Shown in pieces: positions 40,249-51,100 of a stretch of 64,000 nt of DNA. The notes beneath the pieces are model-generated. The model saw nothing but the letters and a program-made list of their open reading frames with translations, made no database searches and was not told the origin of the DNA. The DNA is from Dasyornis broadbenti (lineage: Eukaryota > Chordata > Aves > Passeriformes > Dasyornithidae), in contig VZRN01005387.1 in the NCBI GenBank assembly GCA_013397935.1, positions 1,186,434 through 1,250,433 of the forward strand, in the 5' to 3' direction. Position numbers and translations under genes: made by a program. The stretch's first letter is position 1, and the number at the start of each line of letters is the position of its first letter.

Positions 40249-43200
40249 ATGGCTGAAACTGCGGTTTGCCTGGGAACATTCACTGCTGTGAAGACACTCT
40301 GGGAAGTGAGAATACACAAGATAAACGAAGAATTACAGAAAGAAAAGGAATTCAGGCAGAGGTCTGCAGGAAGGTAGGTAAATTGTACATCTTTATGTGA
40401 AAAGCTACACCATATGTTACATTTCAGAAGACTGTAACTGGTCTTTTCAAACTCATCCGGACTCTAATTCTTTAGTTGTTACTCCAGCAGAATTCCCAGT
40501 GATTAGAATTTATCTAGTGTCTGTGATAAAAATATTAGTATATAGACTAAATCCCTTGAACCCAGCTACTAAAGTCTTCTGCTCTGTAGATGTTAAAACC
40601 AGTGAAGGTTTAATTTGTTGTGCTTTCTTCTCCATTGAGGAATTAACAGGGTTGCCCAGTCTTCTTCTGGCCAGCAATTTTATGAACTTTGAAGAAATTT
40701 AGCATTCTATTTTTGGAACTCTTCCTAATTTATCAGATACGTTTGAAATGGAATAACAAATTCAAAAGTTACTAATGGAAAATACAAGCAGAAAGAAAGA
40801 GAATTAGCCTAGTTGTTTGTATTTTATTTATTTAATCCCCTTTAGAAATCAAGCTAAAAGAATCCCTAGCTGATTGACCTTATTTTGTTGCATTTATATT
40901 TGGTGGAATGGCAGGCTTTCATTTTAGGAGGCTGCTTCCAAATTTGCTTTGGAACTTAATCCCACATAACTTTCTATTCTGCTGCCCTGCTGCACCATGT
41001 TGAAAGTGAATTATGTTCTCCTTCTGAATGTAAATTTGAAGAATTGTAAAACAGAATTCCTACAAATTACCTCAGCCGAACATGAAGTGCTTGTCTGCTC
41101 TCCAGTTGCTAGTATATTTGACATCCAGATATAATTAATGTTATCGGACGTCCAAAAAGGCAATTGTCTCTTTTTTCCCAGAAAATAGATAGGATAGTAA
41201 TTATTGCCTGTGTTCATTGTTGCACCACTTCTGATCTTCTTTCCCTTGTAGGCTACTGCTTGTCTGGGAGGAGAGAGCTGCCTTAGCAAAGCTCAAAGAA
41301 AAAGTTATTAATGAAGGTGGAAGAGCAATTTTAAGGATAGAGGAAGAAGAATGGAAGGTAGTGTTGATAGGAATGCATGCTGCTTGAGTTGAATGACTGA
41401 TGTATTAGAAAACTACTATTTACAACTTTACACTTACAGTTGTACTATTTTTGTTCTATTGACTACTCACTCTGCTTTGCTAACAGTGAATTGGGACACA
41501 CTGTTGTGAGTGTAAAAGCAAGCTGGGTGTTTTTTAGTCCTGAATATCAAGCATTACTCTGCAAAAATAAAGCCCAAAAAGCTTTTCTGCATTAGAAAGT
41601 ATTTACACTGCAAATTATGCTTTTCATTACGTAAATTCTCGTTTAGCATCCACGCACCAGGACTACTGAAATGTATCAAGGTGAAAACCCTCTGTGTTCG
41701 GGTGCATGAAAATATTTCTTGCTGTTGTTTATTTTCTCTAAGAGTGAACATGAGCCAGTAGATTCCCAGAACTCTTTTATTGTTGTTTCTCGTGAAGGCC
41801 AACAGTGCTCTGAGCCGTGCAGAAAAGCACAGACCGGCTCCTAGAAAGTGATGAGAGTTAGTCTGTGTTGAGGCCGGTGAGAACATGACAGCCAGACCCA
41901 GCAATGCTCTGGTGGTCTGTAGGCCAGTGGTCCTTGTTCAGAACTTTGCATACAGGCATTGTAGTTCTTTTATCCCTCAGCTCTTCTGCTTCAGCTGCTC
42001 TCCGTTTTTATTGATAGAATAGGAAATAGAATTTAGAGCTCCTTTTATGTGCAAAAATCTATTTAGAACAATTTCATCTTCAGTTATATTGATTTTATTT
42101 TTAAAAAGAGAGAAATAAATAAAACAAGCCTGAAACTTGCCAATGACAGTAGTGGAGGTATCTAAATACTGGGGGCCAAAAGTGGGCAGGTTAAATCTGT
42201 GATCAGAATGACAACCCCTGCTGATGTTCTCTTCAGGATCATGGAATCGTGGAATATGCTGAGTTCATAGAGTCCAGCTCCTGGCCCTGCACAGCACCAT
42301 CTCCAAGAGTCACACCATGAGCCTGAGAGCATTGTCCAAACACTTCTTGAGCTCTGTCAGGCTTGGTGCAGCGACCACTGCCCTGGGGAGCTTGTTCCAG
42401 GGCTCATCCACCCTCTGGGGGAAGAACCTTTTCCTACTATATTGATATAAACCTTTATAAAATATCTACCTTTTTCCAATAGGTATAATACTAAAATCAT
42501 ATCAGTTATGCTTGCTACTTTTAGCATATTTTAGAAAACTGTTACCAGGATTCATTTTGTAACCTACATGTTACAGTACAGCTGAAGAAGAAGGACAGAC
42601 TGTCAGTGTTTGAAATAAAATTTCTGCCTCAGCCTGTATTCTACTTGCACACAAAGCTGAATTTTTTCTGGTTTGTATTTCTTGTTGTAGACATTACCTT
42701 CGTGCTTATTGAAACTAATCCATCTCCAGGAATGGCAGCTTCATAGAACTAGTTTGCTGAAAATTCCTCAGTTTATTGGAAGATTTCAGAGCCTTGTTGT
42801 TCTGGATCTATCCCGGAACTCAATTGAAAGTGTACCCAAAGAAATTGGTGAGCTGTGCTTTCTTTTACTTTAAACTGCTTTTCTAAGAAAACTGGTCTTG
42901 CACAAATGTGCCATTTTTGTGTCCTTTGGCTGTCTAACAATCCTATTGGGTAGTAAGAAAACAGATGATTTAAATCTGACAGTGAGATAGATCCCAAACC
43001 ATAGATTTCCTATAAAATAAAAATGGGGCTGAGTGGAAGAGACATATTGCTATGAAATCTTCCCATGACAAAAAAAGAGCCTGTTCACACAGCAGGGGCT
43101 AGACATCAGAATGCAGCTGGCAACGTGATATAGAAAAACAGATTTCATGTTCTGAGCCCACAGTATGAGCAGCCCATTCATAATTTTTTGAGTTTTGGTT

Positions 43201-46200
43201 TTTTCCTTGAAGCACTCAAGTAGAGTGCAGTTCTGTACTAAAGTGGCCTGAAGTGCAACTATTTGCAGTTCTGTGATTTTGTTTTGTTTTGTGAGAACAC
43301 AGAGCATTTATACAACAGTAAAAGGATAAGACAAAACAAATAACAGTGTACTTCAAATAGAATGAACATGAACATTTCTGGTGCTTTCTGCAGGCCAGCT
43401 GACCAGCCTCCAAGAGCTGCTTCTCAGTTACAACAGAATCAAGACTGTTCCTAAGGAAATATGTAACTGCATCAGTCTGGAAAGACTGGAACTGGCTGTC
43501 AACAGGAGTATCTGTGATCTTCCTCCTCAGGTTTTGACAGACTGTTTAGTTTTGTTTAATGCATATTTTGAATTTATCCAAAGCCAATTACCATTGCAGT
43601 TCTGTTTTCAGATTTGCTCTGATACTGTGATTTCACAACTACTCCACAGAAACACTGATGTGAACAATCTTTCTGTGACTGTTCAAACTGAAGCCACATG
43701 AGAAGCACATACATGCACCTGAGTAGCTGCAGGAGCCGGTCTTTATTTCATCCTGAGAAATGACTTGGTAGTGCAGAGAGGGCAGTGATACACTTCATAT
43801 CAATTTGCTTAGGTTGGATATCTTCACTGATATACCCCACTAAAAATCAGATGCCATAGCACAGAGAAGTCCCTTTGTATGCATGGGAGCACAAATTCAT
43901 ACCACATGTCAGGACACAACTGTAAGCATCTTTGCCAGAACAGCTAGCTCTGAGAAGGGGTTGTGTGATTTATACTACTGCCTGTGCAGAGTTGAACAAT
44001 TGCTCTCGAATGTTGAAAACAATTACGAGAGAATAAAAACAACTACTCACCTACTATTGAACTGTAATTTGAAGAGACCTAAATGTGAGAGATCTGCATC
44101 TCTTAACTATTAGTCTCTTAGACAAAGGTGACAAGCATGTAACTATACGTACTTAATTTATTTTAAAAACTGTGAGTGGCCATAGTTCACAGCAATTCGT
44201 GCCTTGCAAAATTGAATGAGTGCAAACAGCAATACCCAGTATAAAATCTTCAAATGGAAATATGCACTATTAACCAAAAACCAGAATTTACAAAATCTAT
44301 GTGGGTACAGGTTGCATGAGATAATGTAGAGTGTATAGCTTTAAAATTAACAGCTCAGAGCAAATCCATAGTTCTGTCCAACGGAGACTGTGGCGATGTG
44401 AACACTGTGAAGCTTTTGTTATGTGCACTTGCGTGGCATTCAGTGTTTAGACAACCAGACCAGATCTGCCATGGAACATCTTTGTATCACTTGAACATTG
44501 TAAAAGCACCTGAAGGCATGATTCACCAAGGACTTCAGTGCTGTGACACTGTGTTGCATTTTTAGAATGTCTTGCCAGAATAGTAGATTTTAAAGTATGG
44601 AAGGTGTCAGGGCTCCCTCTAAAATACAGTCCGTGCAATTTGATACATAAAAATCTCGATATTTGACTAACAAAAAATGGCATATTGCATGGAGTATGAA
44701 ATAGCAAGGACAGTGCTGTCTTTCAAATTCTTTTTCTTCTTGAGGCTTGGCGCACATCAGCATTGTAGTCAGCGGTCAGGGCACTCGCTACTGGGTGGGA
44801 GGTAAAGCTCTGCTGCCTTATAGTTCCAAACCTTCCTACTTTCCAGGAAAAGCTGTTATTGTTAGGCACTATCAGCTTTTGTAACTCAAAACCATTCTGT
44901 GTTTACTGGCTCCAAAATGTGTTGTAATGTTTCTCAACATTGTTAGAGCACTGTACTGCTGCAACAGCTACACAAACTTGCATTGAATCTCCCCTTCTTT
45001 TCAGCTCAGTGATTTAAAGAAGCTTTCGCACGTAGATTTGTGCATGAATCAGTTTACTACCTTCCCTTCAGCTCTTCTCAACATGCCAAATCTAGAATGG
45101 TTAGATATGGGGGGAAATAAACTCCAGGAGCTTCCTGATGCAATTGACAGGTAAATATAGTTCAAAGCTCATCTTAGTCCCAATTCCATTGCACTGAAAT
45201 TCTAATTATTAAATACTACTGCAAAAAGTAACTTTTATGTTAACCTTACTCCAAAGTCAAGATTTTATCAGCCCTAATGTGATGTGCTGGATGAGCTGGA
45301 ATAATCCATTCAATTAATAATAAATTCAGTATCAATTACAAGGTTAAATATTTATTGTCAATTTTTGAACAGAGATTAGGTGATCATCTTGGCTATGTGG
45401 TTTCTTTGAGACTTGTTGCATTATGAGTCCTTTATGTGACTGAAAAATTATTTTATACTAATGACTGATATGATTAATTTTCTAGATCTTGATTTATTGC
45501 ACAAATACCTATTTTTCAGAATGGAAAACCTCCACACTTTATGGCTCCAAAGGAATGAAATAAACTCTTTGCCAGAAACTGTTGGTAATATGAAAAATCT
45601 TAGTACTCTTGTTCTTAGCAACAACAAACTTAAGGATATTCCAACTTGTATGAAGGACATGACAAATCTGAGGTAAGAAAATGCCACAGAAATATAAATG
45701 AAAATACTAGAAAATACTTTTTAAAGCCTCCCTTGAGTTGTGTATCATAGAGTCATACCAAGGAAGAGGAAAAGGCATGACCACAGTTGTACAGGTGGAC
45801 ACAACAAATCAGCATAATTACACAGATTCACAACAGTTAAGGATCTGGTCAAGCAAGCTTTGTGTAGTGAAACTCAGTTACAGACGTAAATTATGATAGC
45901 TACAGTCTCAAATGAAAAAGTAGACTACAATACAATTTCTCATTTCATAGCCCCTTCTCATAATTGGCCTTTTATATCACTACTCTAAAGGTAAGAGCTT
46001 GCAGAAAAAAATGTGACAGGCATAGAAATCATAATAGAACATTGCCCTTGAGAAATCAAGCATTCAGAATTAAACAAAAATTATCAGGTTTAAGGACACG
46101 GATTAAAGTCTTCTGTGTATGATATTGAAATAAAAAATTATGTAAATTCTTAATTGGTAGAATTTGAACTACTCCTCAGTATACCATGAACGAAACTTTG

Positions 46201-47915
46201 CTGTTGTTTGCATTTTCATTTGGAGTACTGGATGTTGGCCATTTTAGAGAAAGAGTGCGTAACCCAGTAAGACAATTCCTGTTTTCAGCTCTTTTAGAAG
46301 CACCTCCTTAACTAAATATATACAATCATAGGCCCAAGGATGGACCAAGAATAAAGAGGGACAGGACAGGCTCCTGCCTTGCTAAGTTGGGAGGAGGCAT
46401 TTGCACTGTTTTCATCCACTCACCTGTTTGTGAATGCTCAATACACCTGACAATGAGGTGAAAAACTGAAGACAAAACGGTAAAAAATATTGTCCTTATC
46501 ACCACAATCAGCTACTGTTGTAAAGCATCTTCTTAGCTTAGTTTACTTAATACTACTGATAGAGTGGTGAGTTTAGTATTAAAAAAAAATTAATTTCGTT
46601 TTGCTTAAAATACTGCTTGAGAAATCTCAATTCAGTTTCAAAAGAATTGTTTTCTCTGGACAAAACTTACTGCAAGAGTAACCTTTTCTGGTCAATTCCT
46701 AGATTTGTCAACTTCAGAGACAACCCATTGGAGCTAGAGGTAACACTCCCTCCATGTGAGAACACAGATGAGGAGGAGCAACAGGAAATGTTTGGCATTG
46801 ACTTCATGCACGTGTATATCCAGGAGTCACTCAAGAAAACAGGCATGGCTTTTTTATTAATCCTGAGTTCTCTGCAATACAGTGAGGAAGAGAGGGATAA
46901 ACTGGATAAATAAAATCTAGGATACGTATAGAAATGAAACATGAATAGTCTTTTTAATAAATGAGTAGCATTTTCTAAAAAATCTGTAAATGGGGTTTTA
47001 CTGAGGGCAGGGGCACTTTTAACAGGAGTTGGCACCGTAGGTCTTCACAGTAACAGCAAATATTCTGGTAGCAACATCCTGGAACCATGAAGCATTGAAA
47101 TAAATGTGCCTGAGTCACCTACACCATGGATAACAAGAAGCTGATGACTGTCCCTTGTATCTGCAATTTAATCAGTTAACATAGTGTGGGTCTTCTAGCA
47201 CCCTTTATTTCATGAAGCTTAACTTTTCCTATTTTTGGATGTTGTCCAGATGGTACTTCCAGAGGAGGGTTCAGGAGAAATGCTTATGTTCCCAACATGC
47301 ATCTTTTAGCAATGCAGTATCAACACCTGATAAACAGATGTTTCTCACAACTTGCTTTCCCTGACACAAAATCCAGTCACTTAAACAAAACACCCCCAGA
47401 GTTTCATCCCATTTCTAAAACATGACAAAAATTTGCTGTTCATAGTCTCAGAAGGAACAGCTTAAACATTACAGTAAAAGACCAGAATAAGCACTCTTGA
47501 GCAGATGTTCAGGTGGCAGCTGTTACTTGCAGAGAGCGCTTCATTACAGATAAAAAATGTTCTCTCCGATCTTCATTCTGTGTTTTGTGAAGGCTTAAAA
47601 AGTTAATGAAATGCTCTGGATTTAGAACACTAAACTAGCTTTTTTCTTATCAATACTTCATGAATGAATAATCAGATTAGCTAAAATATACCAAGATGAC
47701 ACTGTAGACATAAGTTTTCTTCCTGAATAGATTCCCTAGCAGCCCAGGCTGATAAAAATACTTAGGCGTACTTAAATATTTTAAGAGGAAATACGAAGCT
47801 ATTCTGAACTTCAAAATAAAATATCTTAACTTCTCCTATTATAATCTATTGTCTTTCAGGAAATCTGGAAAGTTGTACTTCTGCTCCTCCTCCTGCCATG
47901 GATCCTAATGAATAA
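40249..47915 (+). CDS. LRRC39: Leucine-rich repeat protein 39 (myomasp-like, sarcomeric M-band)
   Basis: LRRC39 is a small LRR protein reported at the striated-muscle M-band, binding myosin heavy chain. The exons are 40249-40373, 41252-41357, 42691-42847, 43394-43530, 45005-45150, 45520-45672, 46703-46842 and 47860-47915. All joins keep phase, giving 339 aa (human 335). The N-terminal 75 residues are charged and helical (VRIHKINEELQKEKEF). LRRs follow to about residue 295, with repeats such as LVVLDLSRNSIESVPKEI and LHTLWLQRNEINSLPET. The tail contains TDEEEQQEMFGIDFMHVYIQ. The weak point is intron 7: its donor would be GC (46843-46844), not GT. Without that splice, exon 7 reads on to a TAA at 46911-46913 and adds a short hydrophobic tail. 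The spliced tail matches the human C-terminal length, so I prefer it. Confidence 0.92.
42230..42465 (-). mobile_element. CR1 LINE fragment in LRRC39 intron 2
   Basis: An antisense CR1 with clear words in order: ggatcatggaatcgtggaat, gagtccagctcctggccc, ccaagagtcacaccatgagc, gagctctgtcaggcttggtg, then ccctggggagcttgttccag and ccaccctctgggggaagaac. It is well preserved, 5' truncated and non-coding. It ends about 225 bases before the exon 3 acceptor. Confidence 0.85.
44745..44825 (+). mobile_element. Possible old tRNA-derived SINE in LRRC39 intron 4
   Basis: The text gtagtcagcggtcagggcac, tcgctactgggtgggagg and agctctgctgcc resembles the tRNA-like head of amniote SINEs (cagtggttagggcactcgcc, then gtgggaga, then ctgctctgcc). 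The B box is degraded. It could be chance similarity, and boundaries are approximate. Confidence 0.35.
46843..46956 (+). other. LRRC39: Possible alternative 3' end of LRRC39 within intron 7
   Basis: Reading past 46842 adds GMAFLLILSSLQ and YSEEERDKLDK, then TAA (46911-46913). AATAAA occurs at 46909-46914, overlapping the stop, and again near 46956, followed by T/G-rich DNA. Because the donor here would be the weaker GC type, intron retention with early polyadenylation is plausible. It would give a 344-residue protein with a different tail. This is inference without transcript data. Confidence 0.4.
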
Positions 47916-47916
47916 A
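47911..47916 (+). terminator. AATAAA overlapping the LRRC39 exon 8 stop
   Basis: The TAA stop (47913-47915) lies within AATAAA. Cleavage 15-30 bases later would end LRRC39 near 47940, just short of the convergent TRMT13 3' end. No strong GU-rich element follows, so use is uncertain. Confidence 0.4.
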
Positions 47917-48001
47917 GAACGTAACTGTGAATGGAAGAAAATATCAAGTTAACTTCTTCACAGCAAAGAGGCTACAACAGGTTTCAAATATTCTTAGGCA
48001 T

Positions 48002-48007
48002 TTTATT
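48002..48007 (-). terminator. Candidate poly(A) signal of TRMT13
   Basis: AATAAA on the minus strand, 193 bases past the TRMT13 stop. Cleavage would fall near 47980-47990. It faces the LRRC39 3' end at a distance of under 100 bases. Confidence 0.55.
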
Positions 48008-48199
48008 TTTCCACTGATGAGAACTGGTTTGCATATCTGTGATTCCCAGTGAAACTGGAAAATATAAGACCTTTTTCTGGGTACAGGAAATACTAAAAAA
48101 GGGGGGGTTTTATAAGCAATGAATTCGCTTTTTAAAAAAACTCAGGTGAATTTTATAGGGTTTGTTTTTTTTCTCTACCAATTCCAAATCTTTCTCCTG

Positions 48200-51100
48200 T
48201 CACATGGTTGGCTCTGGTATCAAAGGACTTGGGACAGCTGTCAACAGGACATTCTCCAAGGACACAGCAGACTCTGTATAATGCTGTAGTGCAGCCTTGT
48301 AGCCGTGTTGTTGTAAATACTCAAGCCGCCCGTGATCAATCAGCCGTTTACAAAGGCTACCGATCTCCTTTCGTTCCTCAACACTCAGCACCCTAGTTTC
48401 AGAGAAAGGAAGAAAAGAATGAACAGTGGCAGAAAATAGTTTTGTTAGTTAACATTAATAGTTAAGCTTAGAAAAACTGCTGAAATCACAGTAATTTCAT
48501 TTCAGTCAGGCAAGCATGACTGCTGAAATATTTTGAAATATGTATGTCCATGAAAATTGCATTTTTAAAGTAAAGTATTTCTGTAAGTTTAGTAATTAAA
48601 TGTTTCTGCAAAATGAGTCCTTTTGAGGACAAAAACCAATTTAATGTGCCACTATACATAGCTTTTCTGCTAGAGTCTATTTGCTAGGAAAAAAAAAGGT
48701 ACATACCCTTGTAAAGTATCTGAACCACTCTCTGTCCTGCTCAGTGTTTGCTCATGTTCTTCTGTGTCATTAGTCTGATCGTCACTGCCTTCACTTGTAG
48801 AAGCTTTGTTTGTGGTTTCTCGCATGCCACAAGTGGCCCAACTACTCATTCTCTGAAAATAATGAAACTCTACTGGTCCCAGTCCTACTGATTTAAAGAA
48901 CTCTCTGCCTACATAATGTGTCCAGTCACACTTGTGATGGCAACACAGAGCAATAACAATGCCAGCTACAGGCTTATGGTCTTCTGTGGTGCTTTTATGA
49001 GGAGCCACCTCTGTCTGAGCAGCCCTGGAGCGTTTTGGTGCAGGCTCTTCATCATCTCCATCACAGCAAACTGTGTAACTTTCAACCAAGCATCTCAAAG
49101 CAAGATCTGGGAATGAACAAACACATCCCAACCCACCCCCCCCCAAAAAAAAATACATAAACGCCATGCTTTTATTTATACAGGCTCTATCATGGTTGGG
49201 AATGTGCTTCCCACAAAGAAAAATAAAATTATACGTTACAAACTAATAAAAAGCAAGTCCAATGATAACTAAAAATTACAGACATGCTTTGAAAACATTA
49301 AAACCCTAAATGTTAAATTAATATTATGAGACCTCTGGAGCTTCTAAGGGGTTATAGTCTGGAATATTTGTTCTGCATAAGAGAATGTTAAATAGTTTGC
49401 TTAACAAATTGGCATATTATAGGAGAATCTCCTCCCTGTAAAACACACAAATATTTGATCTAAAAGTTTGATATCTAGGATACAATCTAATATGCACGCG
49501 TCCTTCTTAAATGCTTAACTGTGTCATCTTTGTGACAGTACCTATAAAGGTGTCATATCTGAGATGTCTTTATTTAGTAGCCATATATCATTAGAAAAAC
49601 TGTATTAGTTTAAAGTTACCAGGACAGACACACAATCTTATTTGTGTTTGGGATACGTGTTCAGACAGCCAATAAAAATGTAGAAAGAAGAATATGTCAA
49701 AGAGGCAACTGTGCCAAAACAGTACTCTCAAATACATGACCCATGCAAGACACTCTATTCTCTGTTACAATCTATAAAAGCCAAGAAAGGCTTCACTTCT
49801 ACCTAAAGCATCCTTCCATCTATTATCCTTTTACTATTCCACTGGAGTCAATAGATAGTTAGAATATAGTTACTGTATTCACCAACAAAGGCTTAGACGG
49901 CAAGAAAAGTTTGGAAGATCAGTCCCTTCAGAGCGTAAGGTTTAGTATCCTGACTTTCTGCAGTTCACAAATCTATAATTCATACCTGTTGCAGCACCAC
50001 ACAAATGCTTCCCAATTCCTACCACTGGTAGTTTCTTCTTCTCCAAAACAGGTACCTTATCTGGAAGAAAAAACAAACCAAAACAACCGAAAACTGGGCT
50101 GAGCAAAACCAACACACCAACGAAACCCCCATCCAATCCACAACTACCCCAGCACCTCTGTGTTTTTTCTGAATAATATAATTTCAACACCCTTAGAAAT
50201 AAAAGTTTACCACTACTAAAAATACAGTGATTGGTATATTCAGTTATAAGCTATTCAAAGGAAAGAGTCTTTTGTTAAGACAAATTAAAATAATAGGATG
50301 CTGCTGCTGGGGGGCACATTAAACCATTTCAGCCTTTTGATACTGCCTATGAAAGGTAAATATGACATGAATGCATCTCCTGCTGACAGGTGCTCCCACA
50401 AATTCTGTAGCATTAATGGTGCGTGACTTGCTTATTCTACACATAAAACAAACAATGCAAACATGTTTAATCTAGCACGTGCTAAAAAGGCTTCAAAATG
50501 TATTTGTTTTGGTACTTCTCACCTGTAATGATGTCCCATGAGTTCACAAAAAAAAAAGAAAACTTTAAAACTCATTTAAAATATATGTATGTGTGTAACT
50601 GTGTATTTACATGTGCCTGTGTGTATATGTGTATATACACACAGCATTAACATGTCCAAGCAACCACTGAGAATAATCTTCAAAATGAAGTACATTTAAG
50701 CATGCTACAAACTGACTGGAACCCCAGTACTCAAATTTAAAGTAAGTCTCTATTTCCGAATGACACAGGCCAAGAAGGAACTTACTTAAACATAAGTGCT
50801 GAATGTCTACTTGAAGCCTCTCAAATGTAGAATCTCTCCTTTTATGTTTACCATCCACCTGTTTAAACAGAACAAGATCATTAAGTAGGGCTGGCCACTA
50901 ATTATTATAATTTTGCTCCAAGTATTAGACTTCTTTTCTGTCAAGTCAACGTCTGCAAATTTCCAACATTAAACACCAGGATTTTTTTTCTAATCAATTT
51001 GCTATTGGTGAAATAGGGAACATATAACTTGTAAAGTTTAAATTTATTGAGAATAAAAAATTAATACTAACAGCTTCAACGGCAATGGTTTAAAAATTAC

